Source of the DNA: Gautieria morchelliformis
Lineage: Eukaryota > Basidiomycota > Agaricomycetes > Gomphales > Gomphaceae
Direction of reading: 5' to 3'
DNA: 64,000 nt
Assembly (NCBI GenBank): GCA_015179125.1
Contig: WHVA01000228.1
Coordinates: 106,088-170,087, forward strand
In this document: positions 54,840 through 64,000 of the stretch, piece after piece
Layout: each line of letters begins with the position of its first letter
How positions within the stretch are numbered: the stretch's first letter is position 1
Made by a program: the position numbers and the translations under genes
Notes under the pieces: generated by a model
Told to the model about the DNA's origin: nothing
Databases searched by the model: none
The model's input: the letters and a program-made list of their open reading frames with translations, nothing else

Positions 54840-56024
54840 ATGGAGCCGGACGATCGTCTTCGGAATATGGAGCGGAATATGGAGGAGGAATTGACGTGGA
54901 ACCGGATGAAGACCGACGCGATTGAAACAGCCTTACAAGCGATTTTGGCTAAGTTAGATATTCCACAAAGTGGTGGAAATGAAATGCTGGATGATCCGGA
55001 TTTCGGAAAAGCGGAACTAGCGGAAAAGAGGATGTCCGCGAAGTTAGCAAAGGTAAAACCCGCAACTCCGGCGGATTTTGACGGAGATCGGGAAAAGGGA
55101 CGCGCATTCTTCAACACATGCAGCATCTACTTCGCCATTGTCGGAGACCTCTTTCCGAACGACCAGGCTCGGATCCACTGGGCATTGTCCTTTTTCAAGT
55201 CGGACCGCGCAGCCCGTTTTGCAAACAAAGTGATCCGACATGAAGCGAAGGGCAAGGGGAACTACTTCCGGGACTGGGACGCCTTCGAGAAAACATTTTC
55301 CGACCAGTTCTGCCCGAAAAACAAGCAGCTCACAGCCCTTACGAAGCTCGAGGGAACCAGCTGTACCAGGCCAAGGATCCGGTCGATGACTACATTGATC
55401 GCTTCCAGGAGCTCATCGGCCTTGCGGAGTATGACGACGACAAGACGATCGTCATCAAATTCCGACGAGGACTTGATCCGACACTCCAGAACCAAGTTGC
55501 GCTGCTTGGGGATGGAGCTCCGGATTTTGATGACCCGGAAGGGTGGTACCAAGCTGCACAGAGGGTGTCCCGGAACAGGGAAGCAAATGAGGCCTTCGTG
55601 GAGACGAGCCGGAACATGACACGCAGTTCCACTCGTCCTACTCCACCTGTGCCAAAACCCGGAAGCGCATTCATTTCCACGCGGAAGGTATTTCCGACGC
55701 TTGCTCCGCCTGCTCCTATTAGGAACCATAGCCCTCCTCCCTCGAGGAATGGCCCTGCCCCGATGGATGTTGACCGCATGCGCAGAAAAGGCCGCGGAAC
55801 TATCACCTGCTTCCGATGTCAACAACCAGGCCACTATGCCCGCGAGTGCCCCCAAGCATTTGACATCCGGCTTATGACCACAGAGGAGAAACTCGAGCTC
55901 CTTCCAGAGTTCCTTGCCTTGCGGACATAAGCGGAGTGCCCACTGTGGAAGGAATTTCTGAAAATGCGGAACATGGTGCATCGGAAGCGCAAGATGCATC
56001 GGATTTTGTGACGCGCAGCGGGTG
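54840..56024 (+). pseudogene. GyA-2 gag with two small deletions
   Basis: Starts MEPDDRLRNMERNMEEELTW. One G is missing near 55362 (GTSCT where the other copies read GTSWY), shifting the frame. The second half with CFRCQQPGHYARECP is in another frame, and a second small deletion near 55918 ends it at LALRT-stop. The copia target GCTTG is single here (55504-55508). Confidence 0.92.
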
Positions 56025-59000
56025 AGATGTGTGCCCCTGCTGCCTGTACATAACCGGTTTGCCTGTCTTGAAGTAGAGAATGAAAAGCCCCCACTCCCCT
56101 CGCTTCGTACAGACCCACCGGATAAAGTCACACAAAAGCCAAATCCGACACCCCGTCTATCCCGCATCCGCCCTTGGGAGAGACGCCTTCCGAAGCGCTA
56201 TGTTGTTGCTGCCACCCCTGGCCCCAAGTCACTAGTCATTAAGGTGGAGATCCAGACGACGGATATGGCGGAAGTCAAATCCGGACCCGCCCTTGTCGAC
56301 TGCGGGGCCACTGGTCAGTTTATAGACAGGGACTATGTGGAACGGAACCGACTGACGACGCGGAAGTTGCAACGTGCAATCCCGGTGTTCAATGTGGATG
56401 GAAGCCCCAATGAGGCAGGGTCCATCACGGAGATAGTAGACACAATTCTCCGCTACGATGGACACTCGGAACGCACTTCCTTTGCAGTCACCAGCCTGGG
56501 GAAGCAAGACATCATCCTCGGGTTTACCTGGCTTCAGGAGCACAATCCGGAGATCAATTGGCAGACTCGGAAGGTACTGATGAGTCGATGTCCAGCCAAG
56601 TGTCACATGTGCCGGTCGGAAGTGCGGAAGGAGCGCCAGGAGCAGCGACGACCGAACGGCTCATACAGACATGTCGTTCCGGCCCCCATCCACTGCTTGC
56701 AGAAGAAGACTCGGAAGCGGAATTTGACCCGGATCCCACTTCCAATTCCAATTCCGATTCCGACGTCATCCGACTCGGCCCAGAAGACACCCTGGCGGAA
56801 GGGGAGCGCTTGCTGTACGGAAACCTTCCGCGGGAAGCGGAACACATCCGCGCCACCGGAAATATTTCGCAACGCCTTGCTGAAGCCTCTAAGAGGCATG
56901 ATAGAGTGGAGGCAGAAATTCCGGAGTACCTGCGGGAGTTTGAGGACGTCTTTTCCAAAGAGTCGTTTGATGCCCTGCCTCCGCGGAAGCTGTGGGACCA
57001 TGCCGTCGAGTTGGAGCCTGGGTCAAAGCCCACCAACTGCAAGGTCTACCCGCTGTCACCCAAGGAGCAGGTAGAGCTCGATGCATTCCTTGCGGAAAAC
57101 CTCCGTACAGGGAGGATCCGCCCCTCCAAGTCACCCATGGCATCTCCGGTGTTCTTCATCAAGAAGAAGGACGGCTCGCTCAGACTTGTGCAGGATTACC
57201 GGGCCTTGAATGCGATCACGATCAAGAACCGGTACCCCATTCCGCTCATTTCCGAACTGATCACACAACTCCGCGGGGCGAGGTACTTCACTAAGCTGGA
57301 TGTCCGCTGGGGCTTCAATAATGTCCGGATCCGGGAGGGAGACGAGTGGAAGGCCACATTCCGCACCAACCGAGATATGACACTGCTCCGCCCAAGTCTC
57401 TTTGCAATCCGTGCACTAGAAGGAGTGACTGCAGTTGGAGCGGAAGCGGAAATGCTCTGGGATATCCGGAGGCAGTACCGGAATGGAGAGAAGGAGGAGT
57501 CGGTGGTGAAGGCAGTGGAGGAACTTCGGAAAGGGCACTCACGGTCGGTACGGACAGCGGAATGGTCGGAACGCGATGGGCTGCTCCACTTCAGAGGCAA
57601 GGTCTACGTTCCAGGTGGGGCGGACCTTCTCCGCTGCATCGTGTCCCAGCACCATGACACACGGGTCGCTGGGCATGCTGGCAGGTGGAAGACGCTGGAG
57701 TTAGTGGCTCGGAATTACTGGTGGCCTCAGATGCCCCGCTACATTGGACAGTACGTGAAGACATGTGACCTTTGTCTCCGAACCAAAGCGCAACGACACC
57801 CGCCTGTCGGAGAACTTGTTCCGCTCCCGATTCCCGAATCTCGCTGGGACACCATCAGTGTTGACTTCATCGTTGAACTCCCAGAGTCTCATGGCTACGA
57901 CACGATCATGAACATCGTGGATTCGGCAAGCAAGGTGTCCCACTTCATTCCGACGCACACGACGATCACAGCCCTCGGAGCGGCCCGCCTGTTCCTTGCA
58001 CATGTCTGGAAGTTGCATGGGCTCCCGAAGCAAGTCGTTTCCAACTGAGGTCCGCAGTTTGTAGCGGAACTGACTCGGGAGCTCTACCGCCTGCTCGGCA
58101 TAAAGCTGGCTGCCACCACAGCGTACCATCCGCAGGGTGACGGACAGACGGAACGGGTCAATCAGGAGTTCGAGCAATATCTCCGCCTCTTTGTCAATGA
58201 GAGGCAGGATGACTGGGATGAATTACTTCCACTGGCGGAATTCCAATACAACAACCATGTCCATTCCGCCATGCAACAGACTCCCTTCATGCTTGACTCC
58301 GGACGACATCCGCGGATGGGCTTCGAACCACGCCAGGCTGAGTCCCGACTCGAGACGGTCAATGAATTCCGAGACCGCATGGACTCCACCCTTTCGGAAG
58401 CCAAGTCGGCCCTTGCAAAGGCCAAGGATGACATGGCAAGGTACTACAACCAACGCCGGGTTCCTGCCCCGGAGTACCAAGTTGGAGACAAGGTGTACCT
58501 AGATGCAAGTGACATCCGCACTACACGCCCTTCGCAGAAGCTTGCCCACCGCTACCTTGGGCCCGTCACAGTGATGCGGAGGGTTGGACGGAATGCATAC
58601 CGCCTCCGACTTCCGACGTCCATGTCCCGCCTCCACCCCGTCTTCAACGTGGTGAAGTTACTCCCTATGCTTGAGGACCCAATTCCAGGTCGGAAGGCTC
58701 ATCCGCCACCTCCCCCAGAAATTGTCGATGGGGAAGAGCACTATGTGGTGGAACAGATCCTGGACAGCCGGTTTGTGCGAGGACGACTCCAATTCCTCGT
58801 GAAATGGGAAGGGTATGGGTATGAGGAGAATTCGTGGGTCCCGGAGCAAGATGTTTCCGCTCCAGACAAACTCCGGGAGTTCTATAGGACACATCCCGGT
58901 GCCCCTCGCCGGATCCGCTCGCTGGCATTTCAATCCCTCGTGTCCCGTGCTTCGAGGACGCAGCACGCTAGAGGGGGGGTGATGTCAGGGGACACCCTGT

Positions 59001-59260
59001 TTTCCATTTCCAGTTCCGACACCACACCCAGTTCCGACTCCATTTCCGACTCCGCTTCCGGTTCCGATTCCATCACCGCCTCCGCTTTCGGAAATGATTC
59101 CGCTTCTAGGAGAACTTCCACCAGTTCTGTTCGCCTTGCCAGTTCCACTCCAATTTCCGACTTCCACTCTCAGAACAGTGTCGGAAATCAAGCGACTCGC
59201 GTAATAGGTGGCATCAAGGGTCGATCAAGGGTCGGGGAGGTCAGGGAGGTGCAAGGTTGA
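56022..59260 (+). pseudogene. GyA-2 pol lacking most of RT and RNase H
   Basis: The protease VDCGATGQFID is present and a frameshift lies near 56645. The RT N-terminal part (YFTKLDVRWGFNN, EWKATFRTNR) then jumps at about 57375 to DMTLLRPSLFAIRAL, the segment after RNase H. Comparison with 7291-8243 shows about 954 bp missing, in frame. The integrase keeps the SN-stop of GyA-1 at 58046-58048, then continues from about 58049 to the chromodomain and into the LTR, ending at 59260. Confidence 0.92.
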
Positions 59261-59283
59261 TGGCGGGTGCCAAGTGTTGTCCC
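58983..59283 (+). repeat. GyA-2 3' LTR, truncated
   Basis: Matches the first 301 bp of the LTR up to GTGTTGTCCC. The next base starts the LTR of GyA-3. The missing ~189 bp may lie beyond the window if GyA-3 is nested here. Confidence 0.9.
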
Positions 59284-59763
59284 TGTCAGGGGACACCCTG
59301 TTTTCCATTTCCAGTTCCGACACCACGCCCAGTTCCGACTCCATTTCCGACTCCGCTTCCGGTTCCGATTCCATCTCCGCATCCGCTTTCGGGAACGATT
59401 CCGCTTCTGGGAGAACTTCCACCAGTTCCGTTCGCCTTGCCAGTTCCACTCCAATTTCCGACTTCCGCCCCGGAACAGTGTCGGAAATCAAGCGACTCGC
59501 ATAATAGGTGGCATCAAGGGTCGATCAAGGGTCAGGGGGATGCAGGGTTGATGGCGGGTGCCAAGTGTTGTCCCTGGCTGCGCAGCGTAGTATAATACGG
59601 GCTCGCTGACATTGGGGGTCCTTAGACTTTTCTCTTTGGATTTCCCCTTGTCAGGTGAGAATCCCCTCTCCTGTATGCTCTGTTCATTTATACAGACTTT
59701 GGATTTCCCCTTGTCAGTTGTGTGGTAGTGAGGTCTCCACAACTAGCCAGGGTTGCCCTTACA
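59284..59763 (+). repeat. GyA-3 5' LTR (480 bp)
   Basis: TGTCAGGGGACACC to GCCCTTACA. It is 10 bp shorter than the other LTRs because of small deletions, for example near 59466 and 59535. Confidence 0.93.
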
Positions 59764-59890
59764 GCAGAAAAGTCTCTCCCATAGAGGACCGGCGGTCGTA
59801 CTGCGTGTCGCAGCCGCCATAGCGTACGACAGCCCTTCTTACGTCGAGCTCCCAACCCCGGAAATCCCGTCCCACATTTCTCCTTCCGAC

Positions 59891-61066
59891 ATGGATCCGG
59901 ACGATCGTCTTCGGAATATGGAGGAGGAATTGACGCGGAACCGGATGAAGACCGACGCGATTGAAACAGCCTTACAAGCGATTTTGGCTAAGTTAGATAT
60001 TCCACAAGGTGGTGGAAATGAAATGTTGGATAATCCGGATTTCGGAAAAGCGGAACTAGCGGAGGAGAGAAAGTCCGCGAAGTTAGCAAAGGTCAAACCC
60101 GCAACTCCGGCGGACTTTGACGGAGATCGGGAGAAGGGACGCGCATTCTTCAACACATGCAGCATCTACTTCGCAATCGTCGGAGACCTCTTTCCGAACG
60201 ACCAGGCTCGGATTCACTGGGCATTGTCCTGTTTCAAGTCGGACCGCGCATCCCGTTTTGCAAACAAGGTGATCCGACATGAAGCAAAGGGCAAGGGGAA
60301 CTACTTCCGAGACTGGGACGCCTTCGAGAAAACATTTTCCGACCAGTTCTGCCCAAAAAATGAGCAGCTCACAGCCCTTACGAAGCTCGAGGGGACCAGC
60401 TGGTACCAGGCCAAGGATCCGGTCGATGACTATATCGATCGCTTCCAGGAGCTCATCGACCTTGCGGAGTATGATGACGACAAGACGATCGTCATCAAAT
60501 TCCGACGAGGACTCGATCCGACACTCCAGAACCAAGTTGCGCTGCTTGGGGATGGAGCTCCGGACTTTGATGACCCGGAAGGGTGGTACCAAGCTGCACA
60601 GAGGGTGTCCCGGAACAGGGAAGCAAATGAGGCCTTCGTGGAGACGAGCCGGAATATGACGCGCAGTTCCACTCGTCCTACTCCACCTGTGCCAAAATCC
60701 GGAAGCGCATTCATTCCCATGCGGAAAGTATTTCCGACGCTTTCTCCGCCCGCTCCTATTAGGAACCATAGCCCTCCTCCCTCGAAGAGTGGCCCTGCCC
60801 CGATGGATGTTGACCGCATGCGCGGAAAAGGCCGCGGAACTATCACCTGCTTCCGATGTCAACAACCAGGCCACTATGCCCGCGAGTGCCCCCAAGCATT
60901 TGACATCCGGCTTATGACCACAGAGGAGAAACTCGAGCTCCTTCCAGAGTTCCTCGCACTTGCGGACATAAGCGGAGTGCCTACTGCGGAAGGAGTTTCC
61001 GAAAATGCGGAACATGGCGCATCGGAAGCGGAGGATGCGTCGGATTTTGTGACGCGCAGCGGGTGA
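59891..61066 (+). CDS. GyA-3 gag, intact
   Basis: A continuous frame of about 391 residues from MDPDDRLRNMEEELTRN. It has the capsid region (PADFDGDREKGRAFFNTCSI, GNYFRDWDAFEKTFSDQFCP, DLAEYDDDKTIVIKFRRGLD), a Pro/Ser-rich linker and the CCHC knuckle CFRCQQPGHYARECP. It ends in DFVTRSG. The stop TGA overlaps the pol frame by 4 nt. It is the only undamaged GyA gag in view and serves as the reference for the other two. Confidence 0.93.
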   Translation: MDPDDRLRNMEEELTRNRMKTDAIETALQAILAKLDIPQGGGNEMLDNPDFGKAELAEERKSAKLAKVKPATPADFDGDREKGRAFFNTCSIYFAIVGDLFPNDQARIHWALSCFKSDRASRFANKVIRHEAKGKGNYFRDWDAFEKTFSDQFCPKNEQLTALTKLEGTSWYQAKDPVDDYIDRFQELIDLAEYDDDKTIVIKFRRGLDPTLQNQVALLGDGAPDFDDPEGWYQAAQRVSRNREANEAFVETSRNMTRSSTRPTPPVPKSGSAFIPMRKVFPTLSPPAPIRNHSPPPSKSGPAPMDVDRMRGKGRGTITCFRCQQPGHYARECPQAFDIRLMTTEEKLELLPEFLALADISGVPTAEGVSENAEHGASEAEDASDFVTRSG

Positions 61067-63998
61067 GATGTGTGCCCCTGCTGCCTGTACATAACCGGTT
61101 TGCCTGTCTTGAAGTAGAGAATGAAAAGCCCCGACTCCCTCACTTCATACAGACCCACCGGATAAAGTCACACAAAAGCCAAATCCGACACCCCGTCTAT
61201 CCCGCATCCGCCCTTGGGAGAGACGCCTTCCGAAGCGCTATGTCGTTGCTGCCACCCCTGGCCCCAAGTCACTAGTCATTAAGGTAGAGATCCAGACGAC
61301 AGATACGGCGGAAGTCAAATCCGGACCCGCCCTTGTCGATTGCGGGGCCACTGGTCAGTTTATGGACTGGGACTATGTGGAACGGAACCGACTGACGACG
61401 CGGAAGTTGCAACGTGCAATCCCGGTGTTCAATGTGGATGGAAGCCCCAATGAGGCAGGGTCCATCACGGAGATAGTGGACACAATTCTCCGCTACGATG
61501 GACACTCGGAACGCACTTCCTTCGCTGTCACCAGCCTGGGAAGCAAGACATCATCCTTGGGTTTACCTGGCTTCAAGAGCACAACCCGGAGATCAATTGG
61601 CAGACTCGGAAGGTACTGATGAGTCGATGTCCAGCCAAGTGTCACATGTGCCGGTCGGAAATGCGGAAGGAGCACCAGGAGCAGCGGAAGACCGAACGGC
61701 TCATACAGACATGTCGTTCCGGCCCCCATCCACTGCTTGCAGAAGAAGACTCGGAAGCGGAATTTGACCCGGATCCCACTTCCAATTCCAATTCCAATTC
61801 CGATTCCGACGTCATCCGACTCGGCCTGGAAGACGCTCTGACGGAAGGGGAGCGCTTGCTGTACGTAAACCTTCCGCCGGAGGCGGAACACATCCGCGCC
61901 ACCGGAAATATTTCGCAACGCCTTGCTGAAGCCTCTAAGAGGTATGATAGAGTGGAGGCGGAAATTCCGGAGTACCTGCGGGAGTTTGAGGACGTCTTCT
62001 CCAAGGAGTCGTTTGATGCCCTGCCTCCGCGGAAACTGTGGGACCATGCCATCGAGTTGGAGCCTGGGTCGAAGCCCACCAACTGCAAGGTCTACCCGCT
62101 GTCACCCAAGGAGCAGGTAGAGCTCGATGCATTCCTTGCGGAAAATCTCCGTACAGGGAGGATCCGCGCCTCCAAGTCACCCATGGCATCTCCGGTGTTC
62201 TTCATCAAGAAGAAGGACGGCTCGCTCAGACTTGTGCAGGATTACCGGGCCTTGAATGCGATCACGATCAAGAACCGGTACCCCATTCCGCTCATTTCCG
62301 AATTGATCACACAACTCCGCGGGGCGAAGTACTTCACCAAGCTGGATGTCCGCTGGGGCTTCAATAATGTCCGGATCCGGGAGGGAGATGAGTGGAAGGC
62401 CGCATTCCGCACCAACCAGGATCTTTGAGCCACAGGTCATGTTCTTTGGCCTCACCAACAGTCTGCACGTTCCAGACAATGATGAATGACATTTTCCGTG
62501 ACATGATAGCAGAAGGGTTGTCTGCGTCTACCTCGATGACATCCTATCTTCACAAAAACAATGTCCGAACATCGGGAAGTCGTGCGGAGAGTGCTGGAAC
62601 GACTCCGGGAGTACAACCTGTGTCTCAAGCCGGAAAAGTGCGAATTTGAGCGACGCGGATAGAGTATCTTGGGGTGATCGTGTCGGAAGGAAGGTGGAAA
62701 TGGACCCCGTCAAGGTTTCCGGTGTGTCGGATTGGCCGGTGCCGCGGAACAAGAAGGAAGTCCAGTCTTCATTGGGTTGTCAATTTCTACCGGCGGTTCA
62801 TCAAGGACTTCTCCTGCCACGCCCGTGCCTCTTCGACCTCACCAAGAAGGAGGTTGGATGGCGGTGGGGAGAGCCGGAACGGGCCTCCTTTGACAAACTC
62901 AAAGAGCTGATCACTTCGCCCCGTCCTGATCTTTCCCGACGACTCTCGCCCTTACCGAGTGGAGGCGGATTCTTCCGACGCAGCTACCGGAGCGGTCTTG
63001 TCGCAACAGTCATCGGAAGAAGGTGGGGGTGGCATCCGATTGCTTCTTCTCTAAGAGTCTCAGTCCGGTCGAGCGGAACTACGAATCCATGACAAGGAGA
63101 TGCTGGCAATCATCCGAGCGCTGGAGGAGTGGCGACACTTCCTCGAGGGTGCTCTATGCCCATTTGAGATCTGGACAGACCAAGAACCTTGAGTATTTCC
63201 GCACGTCTAAGAAGTTGAACCGACGACAAGCCGGTGGTCCCTACACCTGTCCCGGTTTGACTTCATGCTCCACCACCGCCCGGCCGCACATGGGCAAGCC
63301 CGATGCCCTATCCCGCCGTGCGGATCATGGAAGCGGAAGCGGAGACAATGCGGATATGACACTGCTCCGCAGTCTCTTTGCAATCCCGCCCTAGAAGGAG
63401 TGACTGCAGTTGGGCGGAAGCGGAAATGCTCCGGGACATCCGGAGGCAGTACCGGAATGGAGAGAAGGAGGAGTCGGTGGTGAAGGCAGTGGAGGAACTT
63501 CGGAAAGGGCACTCACGGTCTGTACGGGCAGCGGAATGGTCGGAACGTGATGGCTGCTCCACTTCAGAGGCAAGGTCTAGTTCCAGGTGGGGCGGACCTC
63601 CGCCGCCGCATCGTGTCCCAGCACCATGACACACGGGTCGCTGGGCATGCTGGCAGGTGGAAGACGCTGGAGTTAGTGGCTCGGAATTACTGGTGGCCTC
63701 AGATGTCCCGCTACATTGGACAGTACGTGAAGACATGTGACCTTTGTCTCCGAACCAAAGCGCAACGACATCCCCCGTCGGAGAACTTGTTCCGCTCCCG
63801 ATTCCCGAATCCCGCTGGGACACCATCAGTGTCGACTTCATCGTTGAACTCCCAGAGTCTCATGGCTACGACGCGATCATGAACGTCGTGGATTCGGTAA
63901 GCAAGGTGTCCCACTTCATTCCGACGCACACGACGATCACAGCCCTCGGAGCGGCCCGCCTGTTCCTTGCCATGTCTGGAAGTTGCATGGGCTCCGAA
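61063..63998 (+). pseudogene. GyA-3 pol, multiply frameshifted
   Basis: Recognisable in order: protease (VDCGATGQFM), a one-base loss near 61543, RT N-terminal half (YFTKLDVRWGFNN), a stop at 62426-62428, RT YLDD region disrupted around 62510-62580, RNase H remnants to about 63190, the linker, integrase zinc domain (HAGRWKTLELVARNYWW) and core start near 63830-63990. Many one- or two-base losses show relaxed decay. The sequence is cut by the window end. Confidence 0.9.
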
Positions 63999-64000
63999 GC

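Larger units (their letters stand above)
45348..59283 (-). repeat. Right arm of the giant inverted duplication
   Basis: This arm carries, in reverse orientation, the content of 5381-32938 without the copia, solo copia LTR, 1.07-kb insert and LINE. It lacks about 954 bp of GyA pol and has an extra LTR-D module near 47145-47390. Identity is nearly complete across about 50.4-54.6 kb but clearly lower in the GyB gag and LTR-D part. It ends at the LTR of GyA-3. Confidence 0.93.
54164..59283 (+). mobile_element. GyA-2, chromovirus with internal deletion
   Basis: 5' LTR 54164-54653, gag, pol, chromodomain, then a 3' LTR (58983-59283) cut off after 301 bp by GyA-3. It is the duplicated partner of GyA-1, sharing the integrase lesion, but lacks the copia insert and about 954 bp of RT/RNase H. 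Only the left target duplication (GTTGG) is in view. Confidence 0.94.
59284..64000 (+). mobile_element. GyA-3, partial copy running off the window
   Basis: 5' LTR 59284-59763, an intact gag, and a pol with many frameshifts. It is a distinct family member: it differs from GyA-1/2 at scattered sites and lacks both the gag copia insertion and the 954-bp deletion. The 3' end is outside the window. Confidence 0.92.

Noticed and set aside
1..64000. A defence, secretion or biosynthetic cluster
   Set aside because: Apart from one adenylation enzyme, the recognisable genes are all transposon-derived, so no cluster can be supported.

Overview
The window looks like a transposon-rich region of a filamentous fungus, most likely an agaricomycete basidiomycete. 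The one clearly intact host gene has many short (about 47-80 bp) introns. Almost all the rest is LTR retrotransposons (chromodomain Ty3/gypsy and Ty1/copia), a Tad-like LINE and hAT DNA transposons. I suspect a Rhizoctonia-like lineage from the character of the chromodomain elements, but sequence reading alone cannot establish this. No rRNA, tRNA, CRISPR array or bacterial-type operon was seen.

Layout. 1-1950: unclear host DNA, a perfect 27-bp hairpin and a dispersed repeat. 1951-4157: a nine-exon gene for a stand-alone adenylate-forming (AMP-binding) enzyme. 4251-5191: broken gag of a gypsy family called GyB here. 5192-16706: a gypsy chromovirus, GyA-1 (minus strand, TSD CCAAC), split by a young copia element (10117-15360, TSD CAAGC). 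16707-24392: the rest of the broken gag, a minus-strand GyB copy with its LTR and a nested solo copia LTR, and a piece of a third LTR family (LTR-D). 24393-33694: a chromodomain pol fragment with a 1.07-kb insertion, then a zinc-cluster pseudogene (gene D) split by a 6.07-kb LINE. 33695-45347: a central spacer of nested LTR-D copies, copia and hAT remnants, a 916-bp non-autonomous hAT element and a host gene fragment. 45348-59283: the same series as 5381-32938 in reverse order and orientation. 59284-64000: a third GyA copy running off the window.

The main discovery is architectural. 5381-32938 and 45348-59283 are the two arms of one very large inverted duplication, roughly 14-15 kb once later insertions and deletions are discounted. 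Four insertions (copia, solo copia LTR, the 1.07-kb element, the LINE) are present only in the left arm. Each is flanked by a target duplication, and the matching empty site can be read in the right arm. The right arm has an in-frame deletion of about 0.95 kb removing most of RT and RNase H. Both arms share older lesions: a flipped integrase core in GyB, RT active-site Asp-to-Asn changes in GyB, and an integrase Asp-to-Asn plus stop in GyA. These therefore predate the duplication.

The genes do not form a pathway. Apart from the AMP-binding enzyme and possibly two host fragments, the coding content is retrotransposon gag/pol and transposase in various states of decay. Many lesions are CGA-to-TGA changes, consistent with loss of CpG sites.
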